Shown here in pieces: positions 7,210-13,605 of a stretch of 13,605 nucleotides of DNA (position 1 is the first letter of the stretch; every line of letters begins with the position of its first letter). The stretch is from CAYOXD01 sp964407825 (GTDB lineage: Bacteria > Desulfobacterota > Desulfobacteria > Desulfobacterales > JAFDDL01): contig CAYOXD010000089.1 of NCBI GenBank assembly GCA_964407825.1, forward strand, positions 1-13,605. Reading direction: 5' to 3'. The notes under the pieces were generated by a model, which searched no databases, had not been told where the DNA came from, and saw nothing but the letters and a program-made list of their open reading frames with translations. Both the position numbers and the translations under genes were made by a program.

Positions 7210-7238
7210 TTGTTTTTTTATACGGCTGCTGATATGAT
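7210..7238 (+). promoter_or_regulatory. candidate extended -10 promoter for rpsA
   Basis: TTGTTT (7210-7215), 17-nt spacer, TATGAT (7233-7238; 5/6), preceded by TG at 7230-7231, giving an extended -10. Transcription would start near 7245. The A-run/T-run pair AAAAAAC/GTTTTTT (7201-7218) just upstream may slightly weaken read-through from cmk. Confidence 0.55.
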
Positions 7239-7248
7239 ACTTCGATTA

Positions 7249-7290
7249 TATGGCGAATAGATGGCCGCCATAAAAAAAAGGCAAGGGGGA
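7249..7290 (+). promoter_or_regulatory. rpsA leader: small hairpin and Shine-Dalgarno site
   Basis: TATGGC (7249-7254) and GCCATA (7267-7272) can pair across 12 nt, followed by the ribosome site AAGGGGGA (7283-7290), 9 nt before ATG 7300. The ATG at 7261 is in frame but sits inside the hairpin and has no ribosome site, which decides the start at 7300. S1 is known to be autoregulated in enterobacteria; whether this hairpin does so is unknown. Confidence 0.4.
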
Positions 7291-7299
7291 AATTTTTTC

Positions 7300-9138
7300 A
7301 TGTCAGCAGAAACTAAGAACGAACAAGAAACCACCACGAATTTGGACGAGACAAACGAGGACCCGGCGGCTGTCGACAGCGCCGAGGCGGTCGAGGCCGG
7401 GATGAGCGTCACCGAGGCTTCGGACAGGGCTCAACAGGAAGCGCCCGATGAGGATGAGGAGACCATGGAGAACCTCATGGATCTCTATGAGGAGAGCTTC
7501 AAACGCTTTGCCGAGGGCGAGGTCGTAAACGGCAAGATCATCTCCGTCGACAAAGATTATGTTCTCGTGGACATCGGTTACAAATCCGAGGGACAGATCA
7601 GAATCCAGGAGTTCATCGACGAGGACGGCAACGTCCAGGCAGCGGTGGGTGATATCATAGAAGTGATGGTGGAATGGTGGGATGACGAAGAGGAAGTCGT
7701 TGTCCTGTCAAAGGAAAAAGCCGTCAAGGTCAAGGTTTGGGAAGAAATCAAAAAGGCCTATGATGATGACGGGATCGTGGAAGGTACTATTGTCAGCCGG
7801 GTCAAGGGGGGATTTTCGGTCGATATCGGTGTTCAGGCCTTCCTGCCGGGCTCCCAGGCGGACCTGCGGCCCATCCGCAACCTGGACGAGATGGTGGGCC
7901 AGACCTTCCAGTTCAAGATTCTGAAATACAACCGCAAGAGAAGCAATATCGTCCTGTCGCGCCGCGCCATTCTGGAGCAGGAGCGCGAGGCGGCCCGCAG
8001 CGCCACCCTGGCCTCCATTTCCGAGGGGAAGGTGGTGGAAGGAATTGTCAAAAATATCACCGAATACGGCGTCTTTGTCGATCTTGGCGGCGTGGACGGC
8101 CTGCTGCACATCACGGACATCTCCTGGGGCCGGGTAAAACACCCCTCGGAAATGTTTGCGGTGGGCGATAAGATCCAGGTCAAGATTTTGTCCCTCGATC
8201 TTGAGAGGGAGCGCGTATCCCTGGGAATGAAGCAGCTGACGCCCGACCCCTGGACCGTTGCGGCTGGAAAATACCCCGTGGGAACCCGGATCACCGGCAG
8301 GGTGGTGAGCCTGACCGATTATGGCGCCTTCGTGGAACTGGAGGAGGGGATCGAGGGCCTGATCCACATCTCCGAGATGTCCTGGACCCGAAAGATTCGG
8401 CATCCCTCCAAGGTCGTGAGCGTGGGCGACGAGGTCGATGCGGTGGTGTTGGACCTCAAACCCGAGAACAGGCGTATTTCCTTGGGTATGAAGCAGACGA
8501 TCCCCAACCCGTGGGATGTTATCAGTGAAAAGTACCCCCTTGGCACGATTCTGGAAGGTAAAATAAAGAATATCACTGATTTCGGCCTTTTCATCGGCAT
8601 TGATGAGGGCATCGACGGGCTGGTGCACATTTCCGATATTTCCTGGACGAAGCGCATCAAGCATCCCTCCGAGGTCTACAAAAAGGGTGATACGGTCCAG
8701 GCCAAGGTGCTGGATATCGACAAGGAGAACGAACGCTTTTCCCTGGGCATCAAGCAGCTGGCCGATGATCCATGGAAGACCGTTGCCGAGCGCTATAATG
8801 TCGGCAAGGAAATCACGGGGACGGTCACCAACGTCACCGATTTCGGCGTTTTTATCGAGCTGGAGGAGGGGGTCGAGGGCTTGGTTCACGTCTCCGAGAT
8901 CAGCAAGGAGAAGGTGAAAGCCCCGGCGGACCAGTTCAAGGTGAACGATGTGATCACCGCCCGGGTGATGAATATCAACAGCGAGGAGCGTCGGATCGGT
9001 CTTTCCATCAAGGCCATGGAACTGGCCGATGAGAAGAGCATTCTGAGCGAATATGTCAACAACATGCGGCCTGCCACCTCCACCTTTGGAGAACTGCTCC
9101 GGGAAAACCTGCAGGAGAAGCTGGGCGAGAAAGAGTAA
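7300..9138 (+). CDS. rpsA: 30S ribosomal protein S1
   Basis: RNA-binding protein of the small ribosomal subunit that helps capture and unfold mRNA at initiation. It has 612 residues with six S1/OB repeats at about 73-138, 158-222, 243-311, 328-398, 415-485 and 502-571. Repeats 3-6 carry the typical YGVFVDLGGVDGLLH and DFGLFIGIDEGIDGLVH type core followed by ISW in repeats 3-5. It is longer than the E. coli protein (557) because of an acidic, low-complexity N-terminal extension of ~55 residues before MENLMDLYEESF. ATG 7300 has a good ribosome site; ATG 7465 (Met56), preceded closely by GAGGAG, is an alternative that would give a product of ordinary length. It lies downstream of cmk with its own promoter and ends before a strong hairpin. 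Confidence 0.96.
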   Translation: MSAETKNEQETTTNLDETNEDPAAVDSAEAVEAGMSVTEASDRAQQEAPDEDEETMENLMDLYEESFKRFAEGEVVNGKIISVDKDYVLVDIGYKSEGQIRIQEFIDEDGNVQAAVGDIIEVMVEWWDDEEEVVVLSKEKAVKVKVWEEIKKAYDDDGIVEGTIVSRVKGGFSVDIGVQAFLPGSQADLRPIRNLDEMVGQTFQFKILKYNRKRSNIVLSRRAILEQEREAARSATLASISEGKVVEGIVKNITEYGVFVDLGGVDGLLHITDISWGRVKHPSEMFAVGDKIQVKILSLDLERERVSLGMKQLTPDPWTVAAGKYPVGTRITGRVVSLTDYGAFVELEEGIEGLIHISEMSWTRKIRHPSKVVSVGDEVDAVVLDLKPENRRISLGMKQTIPNPWDVISEKYPLGTILEGKIKNITDFGLFIGIDEGIDGLVHISDISWTKRIKHPSEVYKKGDTVQAKVLDIDKENERFSLGIKQLADDPWKTVAERYNVGKEITGTVTNVTDFGVFIELEEGVEGLVHVSEISKEKVKAPADQFKVNDVITARVMNINSEERRIGLSIKAMELADEKSILSEYVNNMRPATSTFGELLRENLQEKLGEKE

Positions 9139-9149
9139 GCGCATCCCCT

Positions 9150-9179
9150 ATGCCGGCCGGCGTTCCTGCCGGCCGGCAT
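9150..9179. terminator. perfect 12-bp hairpin between convergent rpsA and yciO
   Basis: ATGCCGGCCGGC (9150-9161), loop GTTCCT, then the exact complement (9168-9179). It starts 11 nt after the rpsA stop. The rightward tail is only GATTTC, so termination may be imperfect. Being symmetrical, it may also stop leftward transcription from yciO. Confidence 0.7.
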
Positions 9180-9275
9180 GATTTCAACCTGCCCCGGCCC
9201 ATGCGGCCTATCTTTTCAGGCCCGGTGCTTCATCGGCGCCTTAGGGACGTGGGAAAATAAATTATCCCCCTTCCA

Positions 9276-9884
9276 TCAGAGAAACCCGCTGACATCGCCG
9301 GCGCCTTCTCGCAGGATTTCGGGTTCATCTCCCATCAGTGAAATCACGCTGGACGGTTCGCCAAGGACCGGTCCGCCATCGATGACCGCATCGATGCGGT
9401 TGCCCAGATATTCCTCGATCCGCCACGGTTCGTTCAAGAGTTCGCCATCGGGCAGGGTGACGCTGGTGGAGATAATAGGGTTCCCCAGCCCGGAGGTGAT
9501 GGCCTGGCAGATCCGGTTGTTAGGGATACGTATCCCGGCGGTTTTCCGTTTGGTGAGCATGATTTTCGGCACCAGCTTCGATCCCTCCAGGACGAAGGTG
9601 TAGGGGCCCGGCAGCAGACGCCTCATGGTCTTGTACCCGTAATTGGTTACCTTTGCGTACAGGCTGATATGGGTCAGATCGGCACAGATGAAGCTGAAGG
9701 GCTGTTTCCTGTCCCGTTGCTTCAACTGGTAGATGGTCTCGATGGCCCGTTTATCCAAGAGGTTACAGCCAAGGCCGTAAAGGGTGTCAGTGGGGTAGAC
9801 GATGATGCCCCCCTGGCGGATCATGCCGACCACCCGGGCGATGAGGCGCTCCTGGGGGTTTTGCGGGTTGATTTGAATGATCAT
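9276..9884 (-). CDS. yciO: Sua5/YciO/YrdC family protein, YciO-type
   Basis: A 202-residue single-domain protein. Relatives TsaC/YrdC and Sua5 make threonylcarbamoyl-AMP from Thr, bicarbonate and ATP for the t6A37 modification of ANN-reading tRNAs. Seen here: GGIIVYPTDTLYGLGC (25-40), KQRDRKQPFSFIC (55-67), LLPGPYTFVL (90-99), GIRIPNN (117-123), PIISTSVTLPDGE (136-148) and C-terminal REGAGDVSGFL (192-202). The STSVT segment, where TsaC enzymes have S-A-N, and the C-terminus resemble YciO of E. coli, whose activity is low or different. There is no Sua5 C-terminal domain. ATG 9884 is preferred because the family begins there and AAGG lies 5 nt upstream; GTG 9890 overlaps that site. It is either the cell's t6A enzyme or a paralogue; the sequence alone does not decide. 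Confidence 0.88.
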   Translation of the reverse strand: MIIQINPQNPQERLIARVVGMIRQGGIIVYPTDTLYGLGCNLLDKRAIETIYQLKQRDRKQPFSFICADLTHISLYAKVTNYGYKTMRRLLPGPYTFVLEGSKLVPKIMLTKRKTAGIRIPNNRICQAITSGLGNPIISTSVTLPDGELLNEPWRIEEYLGNRIDAVIDGGPVLGEPSSVISLMGDEPEILREGAGDVSGFL

Positions 9885-9956
9885 GGCCACCTTATTTCGA
9901 TCCGGCGCCAGGGCAGCCGGTCCGTCTCTGTTATATGGGGAAATAAAAGATTTCCT

Positions 9957-9985
9957 TATCTATTAGGGACGGGGAAGGTTGTCAA
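9957..9985 (-). promoter_or_regulatory. candidate promoter for yciO, -35 overlapping the guaB -35
   Basis: On the minus strand: perfect TTGACA (complement of 9980-9985), 17-nt spacer, TAGATA (complement of 9957-9962). The start point would be near 9950, about 66 nt before the yciO ATG. Confidence 0.45.
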
Positions 9986-10007
9986 GATCGAGGCCTGGAA
10001 ATAAAAG
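9979..10007 (+). promoter_or_regulatory. candidate promoter for guaB
   Basis: TTGTCA (9979-9984; 5/6), 17-nt spacer, TAAAAG (10002-10007; 4/6). Transcription would start near 10014, in the middle of the adjoining palindrome, giving a leader of about 130 nt. Confidence 0.4.
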
Positions 10008-10023
10008 ATTGCCTAAGGCAATC
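10007..10023. promoter_or_regulatory. 17-bp palindrome, possible operator of guaB
   Basis: GATTGCCT (10007-10014), central A, AGGCAATC (10016-10023): a perfect 8-bp inverted repeat around one base. It touches the proposed -10 box and covers the start point, where a repressor would block transcription. I do not recognise the motif as a known operator. It has no T-run, so it is unlikely to be a terminator. Confidence 0.5.
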
Positions 10024-10082
10024 GCATTTGCTATTTGGGTCGCAAACAAATTGTGATGATCCGTAAGTTTCATGGACCCTAT

Positions 10083-10125
10083 GCGATACCGGCCGGCTGA
10101 AGACCCTTCAAGCCGGTTGCATCGC
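10083..10125 (+). promoter_or_regulatory. stable leader hairpin upstream of the guaB ribosome site
   Basis: Three stacked stems: GCGAT/ATCGC (10083-10087, 10121-10125), CCGGCT/AGCCGG (10093-10098, 10111-10116) and GAAG/CTTC (10099-10102, 10106-10109), with an internal loop (ACCGG opposite TTGC) and one bulged A. It ends 7 nt before GGGAGGGG (10133-10140), the guaB ribosome site. No known riboswitch consensus is recognised. Confidence 0.5.
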
Positions 10126-10144
10126 TTGGGTCGGGAGGGGTGCC

Positions 10145-11605
10145 ATGGCGATAGTGCCGGAAGAGAGTTTTTCGTTCGATGATGTCCTGCTGATTCCAAA
10201 CTACTCGGATGTTCTGCCAAATAGTACGGACACCGGTACGCAGCTGACCCGGAATATCCGCCTCAATATTCCCATTGTCAGCGCTGCCATGGACACGGTG
10301 ACCGAATCGGCCACCTCCATCACCATGGCCCGCGCCGGCGGACTGGGGTTTATCCACCGCAACATGGATATCGCCTCCCAGGCCATGGAGGTGGGTAAGG
10401 TCAAGAAGTCCGAAAGCGGTATGATCATCGACCCGGTGACCATTCACCCGGACCAGAAGATACACGAGGTCCTGAAGCTCATGCAGGCCTACCGGATTTC
10501 CGGGGTGCCTGTTACCCGGGACGACCAGCTGGTGGGGATCGTGACGAACCGGGATCTGCGCTTCGAGACGGACCTGGAAAAACCGGTGTCCGACGTGATG
10601 ACCAAGGAGAACCTCGTCACCGTCTCCGAGGGGATTTCCATGCAGGACTCCAAGAAGATCCTCCATCAGCACCGGATCGAAAAGCTTCTGGTGGTGGACA
10701 AGAACGGCCGGTTGACAGGTCTTATCACCATCAAGGACATCGAGAAGGTGAAAAAATATCCCAATGCCTGCAAGGACAGCATGGGCCGGTTGCGGGTGGG
10801 GGCCGCCATCGGCGTCGGACCGGACTTTATGGAGAGGGCAGAGGCGCTGCTGAAGGCCGGCTCGGATGTCATCCTCATCGACACCTCTCACGGGCATTCG
10901 AAGAACGTCATCGATGCGGTCACCCAGCTGAAGGCCACCTTCAGTAAGATCGAGCTGGTGGCTGGGAATGTCGCCACCGAGAAGGGCGCCGAAGACCTGA
11001 TCAAAGCCGGTGTGGATGGCGTCAAGATCGGCATCGGGCCGGGCTCCATCTGTACGACCCGGATCGTTGCGGGGGTCGGGGTGCCCCAGGTCACCGCCAT
11101 CATGAACTGCAAGGCCGTTTCGGAGAAGATGGGGGTTCCCCTGATCGCGGATGGGGGCATCCGGTTTTCCGGCGATATCGCCAAGGCCATCGGCGCCGGT
11201 GCCCATTCGGTGATGGTCGGTGGCATCCTGGCGGGAACCGATGAGAGCCCCGGCGAGAAGGTTATCCTCCAGGGCCGGAGCTATAAGGTATACCGGGGCA
11301 TGGGGTCCCTGGAGGCCATGCAGAAGGGAAGCAAGGACCGGTACTACCAGGGGGATGACGAGGATGTTGACAAGCTGGTGCCGGAGGGCATCGTGGGCCG
11401 GGTTCCCTACACCGGGTCGCTGTCCTCGAACCTCTTCCAGTTGGTGGGGGGCTTGAAGGCAGGGATGGGCTATGTCGGCTGCCGGAGCATCGAAGAGCTG
11501 CGCGATAAGGCCCGGTTCATGAAGATGAGTGCGGCCGGCATGCGGGAAAGTCATGTCCACGACGTCATTATCACCAAGGAGGCGCCCAATTACCGCCTGG
11601 ATTGA
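10145..11605 (+). CDS. guaB: IMP dehydrogenase
   Basis: Oxidises IMP to XMP with NAD+, the committed step of GMP synthesis, in the cytoplasm as a tetramer. It has 486 residues, full length. Order: barrel start TFDDVLLIP-like segment (SFDDVLLIPNYSD, 10-22), two CBS domains inserted at ~95-205 that normally sense ATP/GTP, DTSHGHS (246-252), active-site loop GPGSICTTRIVAGVG (298-312) with catalytic Cys303, ADGGIR (335-340), GMGSLEAM (385-392), and the mobile flap DRYYQ (398-402) with the Arg-Tyr pair. ATG 10145 has GGGAGGGG upstream. dnaE follows 12 nt after the stop. guaA is not beside it in this window. The upstream region is rich in symmetrical elements, suggesting regulation. Confidence 0.97.
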   Translation: MAIVPEESFSFDDVLLIPNYSDVLPNSTDTGTQLTRNIRLNIPIVSAAMDTVTESATSITMARAGGLGFIHRNMDIASQAMEVGKVKKSESGMIIDPVTIHPDQKIHEVLKLMQAYRISGVPVTRDDQLVGIVTNRDLRFETDLEKPVSDVMTKENLVTVSEGISMQDSKKILHQHRIEKLLVVDKNGRLTGLITIKDIEKVKKYPNACKDSMGRLRVGAAIGVGPDFMERAEALLKAGSDVILIDTSHGHSKNVIDAVTQLKATFSKIELVAGNVATEKGAEDLIKAGVDGVKIGIGPGSICTTRIVAGVGVPQVTAIMNCKAVSEKMGVPLIADGGIRFSGDIAKAIGAGAHSVMVGGILAGTDESPGEKVILQGRSYKVYRGMGSLEAMQKGSKDRYYQGDDEDVDKLVPEGIVGRVPYTGSLSSNLFQLVGGLKAGMGYVGCRSIEELRDKARFMKMSAAGMRESHVHDVIITKEAPNYRLD

Positions 11606-11617
11606 CGATATCGACCC

Positions 11618-13605
11618 ATGAGCGAAACGTCCCAAGATTTCGTCCACCTTCATATTCACACCCAATACAGCCTCCTTGACGGCGCCATTCGCATCGACGC
11701 CATGCTGAAGCGGGCTGCCGGCTTCGGAATGGACGCCGTGGCCATTACGGACCATGGCGCCATGTTCGGCGCCGTGGAGTTCTACGAAAAAGCCCTGGCC
11801 GCCGGCATCAAGCCCATCATCGGTTGCGAGTGCTACCTGGCCCCCAGGCGGCTGACCGACCGGACCTCTCTGGACCATAAGGGAACCTCCCACCTGGTGC
11901 TGCTGGCCGAGAACCAGGAGGGGTACCGGAATCTGTGCCGTTTGGCCAGCATCGCCCAGCTGGAGGGATTCTACTACCGCCCCCGCATCGACAAGACCGT
12001 GCTCGAAGCCCACTGCGCCGGGCTGATCGCCCTTTCCGCCTGTCTTCACGGCGAGATCCCCCTGCTGATCCAGAAGGGCCAAATGGACAAGGCTGAGGCG
12101 GCGGCCCGATGGTACCGGTCCCTCTTCGGTGAGAACGGCTTTTTCCTGGAGGTCCAGCATAACGGCCTGCCCGAACAGGAAGTGGTGAATCAGGGACTGC
12201 TGGAACTCAGCAACCGGCTCTCGATTCCCATGGTGGCCACCAATGACTGCCACTACCTGGATCAGTCGGATGTGCACGCCCACGAGGCGCTCCTGTGCGT
12301 CCAGACGGGCAAGACCTTGAAGGATGCGGACCGCTTCCGGTTCTCCACGGACCAGCTCTACTTCAAATCCCCGGAAGAAATGGCGGCCAGCCTGGGACAC
12401 TTTCCCGGTGCCATCCAGAACACCCGGGCCATCGCGGATCGCTGCCACATCGAATTTGACTTCAAGACCTACCACTTTCCGAAGTTCGAGGGGGACTCCG
12501 GAAAGAGTGTCGACGAGCTCTTCGACGAGGTGGTGGAGGCCGGATACCGGGAAGTCATGGACCGCGTCCGGAAAAAGAATCCGGATGTGGACGAGTCGGT
12601 ATACCGCAAGCGGCTCGATTACGAAAAATCGATCATTACGGGCATGGGCTTTCCCGGCTATTTCCTGATCGTGGCCGATTTCATCCGCTATGCCAAGGAG
12701 CACGGGGTCCCCGTTGGACCGGGTCGGGGATCCGCGGCCGGCAGCCTGGTGGCCTACTCCATGAAGATTACCGATCTGGATCCCATCGAGCACGGTCTCA
12801 TCTTCGAGCGCTTTTTGAACCCCTCCCGGATCAGCATGCCGGATATCGATGTGGACTTCTGCATCAACGGCCGGGAGAAGGTCTTCAAGTACGTGGTGGA
12901 ACGTTACGGCGGCGGGGACTACGTGGCCCAGATCATCACCTTCGGGAAGTTGAAAACCCGCGCCGTCATCCGTGATGTGGGAAGGGCCCTGGATATTCCC
13001 CTCAACGAGGTGGACACCATCGCCAAGCTGGTGCCGGAAGAGCTTAACATCAGTCTCGATGACGCGCTGAAAAAGGAGCCGAGGCTTCAACAGATGACCG
13101 AGGAGCGGGCCGATGTCCGGGAGCTGATCCAGATTTGCCGGGTGCTCGAAGGGCTGCCCCGTCACGCCTCCACCCATGCCGCCGGGGTTGTGATCGGCGA
13201 CAAGCCCCTGGTGGAGTACCTGCCCCTCTACCGGGGGAAGAAGGGGGAGGTGGTCACCCAGTTCGACATGAAGCGGGTGGAGAAGATCGGGCTGGTGAAG
13301 TTCGATTTTCTGGGACTCCGGAACCTCACGGTGATCGACAACACCCTGGGCCTCGTCGCCGAGCAGGGCCTGGCGCCGCCGGATCTGTCCAATATCGATT
13401 TTGGGGACGAGGCCACCTACCAGCTCCTCTCGGCCGGGGACACAACGGGCGTTTTTCAGCTCGAGAGCAGCGGCATGAAGGATCTTCTCATCCGGATGAA
13501 ACCGGCCTGCTTCGCCGACGTGACCGCGCTGGTGGCCCTCTACCGCCCGGGGCCCCTAGAAAGCGGCATGGTGGCCGACTTTGTGGAGAGAAAGCACGGC
13601 CGCAA
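11618..13605 (+). CDS. dnaE: DNA polymerase III alpha subunit (first 662 residues; cut by window edge)
   Basis: Catalytic subunit of the replicative polymerase. The open frame runs off the right edge; the family is about 1150 residues long, so roughly 57% is present. The N-terminal PHP domain keeps HLHIHTQYS (10-18), ITDHGAMFG (43-51) and IGCECYL (68-74). The polymerase part shows GPGRGSAAGS (367-376), PDIDVDF (408-414), HASTHAAGV (516-524) and KFDFLGLR (561-568); Asp411, Asp413 and Asp563 correspond to the E. coli catalytic triad 401/403/555. It is DnaE1-like rather than PolC: no exonuclease is inserted in the PHP domain. ATG 11618 is 12 nt after the guaB stop and has no clear ribosome site, so it probably depends on coupling to guaB. 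Missing: the rest of the palm/fingers, beta-binding and tau-binding parts. Confidence 0.96.
   Translation, partial: MSETSQDFVHLHIHTQYSLLDGAIRIDAMLKRAAGFGMDAVAITDHGAMFGAVEFYEKALAAGIKPIIGCECYLAPRRLTDRTSLDHKGTSHLVLLAENQEGYRNLCRLASIAQLEGFYYRPRIDKTVLEAHCAGLIALSACLHGEIPLLIQKGQMDKAEAAARWYRSLFGENGFFLEVQHNGLPEQEVVNQGLLELSNRLSIPMVATNDCHYLDQSDVHAHEALLCVQTGKTLKDADRFRFSTDQLYFKSPEEMAASLGHFPGAIQNTRAIADRCHIEFDFKTYHFPKFEGDSGKSVDELFDEVVEAGYREVMDRVRKKNPDVDESVYRKRLDYEKSIITGMGFPGYFLIVADFIRYAKEHGVPVGPGRGSAAGSLVAYSMKITDLDPIEHGLIFERFLNPSRISMPDIDVDFCINGREKVFKYVVERYGGGDYVAQIITFGKLKTRAVIRDVGRALDIPLNEVDTIAKLVPEELNISLDDALKKEPRLQQMTEERADVRELIQICRVLEGLPRHASTHAAGVVIGDKPLVEYLPLYRGKKGEVVTQFDMKRVEKIGLVKFDFLGLRNLTVIDNTLGLVAEQGLAPPDLSNIDFGDEATYQLLSAGDTTGVFQLESSGMKDLLIRMKPACFADVTALVALYRPGPLESGMVADFVERKHGR

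Larger units (their letters stand above)
9939..10010 (+). repeat. 14-bp direct repeat, two copies
   Basis: GGAAATAAAAGATT occurs at 9939-9952 and again at 9997-10010, 58 bp apart; similarity continues (18 of the first 20 bases). Copy 1 also contains the inverted pair GGAAAT/ATTTCC (9939-9944, 9950-9955). Copy 1 covers the likely yciO start point and copy 2 the likely guaB -10 box, so they may be twin regulator sites. Confidence 0.6.

Noticed and set aside
9885..10144. Purine or other known riboswitch upstream of guaB
   Set aside because: Hairpin present, but no conserved riboswitch core sequence could be matched by eye.
10079..13177. 1032-codon open frame on the minus strand opposite guaB and dnaE
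   Set aside because: It is a shadow of two unmistakable genes whose G/C-rich third positions keep stops out of the opposite strand. Its translation is His/Gly/Asp/Leu-rich with no domain pattern. The same holds for the minus frames at 5294-6601 and 7708-9144.
1..13605. CRISPR array, transposon, prophage or toxin-antitoxin module
   Set aside because: No regularly spaced long repeats, transposase or integrase motifs, or small paired genes were seen; intergenic gaps are short and gene content is mainly core.

Overview
The window is a G+C-rich stretch of a Gram-negative bacterial chromosome. The likely source is a deltaproteobacterium (Desulfobacterota, sulfate-reducer type). I base this on a bifunctional ATP sulfurylase/APS kinase, a sigma-54 regulator with a Cys-rich PAS domain lying divergent to a dinitrogenase-cofactor (NifX/ORP-like) domain, the order hisC-cmk-rpsA, and a six-S1-domain ribosomal protein S1. 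This assignment is an inference from gene content; no 16S gene is present.

Layout. 1-1358 (-): sigma-54-dependent activator, its last few residues cut off by the left edge. 1556-2560 (+): a DiNase_FeMo-co domain fused in frame to a GAF domain, with a strong internal Shine-Dalgarno site at the junction. 2575-4272 (-): Sat/ApsK fusion. 4273-4640: non-coding, with two inverted CGANNN hexamer-repeat tracts and a good -35 box. 4641-5327 (+): MinD/ParA-like ATPase. 5375-9138 (+): hisC, cmk and rpsA, with a separate promoter before rpsA. 9150-9179: strong hairpin between convergent genes. 9276-9884 (-): YciO-type Sua5/YrdC protein. 9885-10144: divergent regulatory region with overlapping -35 boxes, a 17-bp palindrome, a 14-bp direct repeat and a leader hairpin. 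10145-11605 (+): guaB. 11618-13605 (+): dnaE, first 662 residues, cut by the right edge.

How the genes fit together. Most of the window is housekeeping: histidine and nucleotide biosynthesis (hisC, cmk, guaB), translation (rpsA) and replication (dnaE). The left third is the accessory part. There the regulator, the DiNase-GAF protein and the Sat/ApsK fusion suggest a locus sensing metal, redox or sulfur state, but the sequence does not prove they act together. I see no tRNA, rRNA, CRISPR array, insertion sequence or phage gene. The most unusual items are the DiNase-GAF fusion, the inverted hexamer-repeat pair upstream of sat, and the compact yciO/guaB intergenic region.
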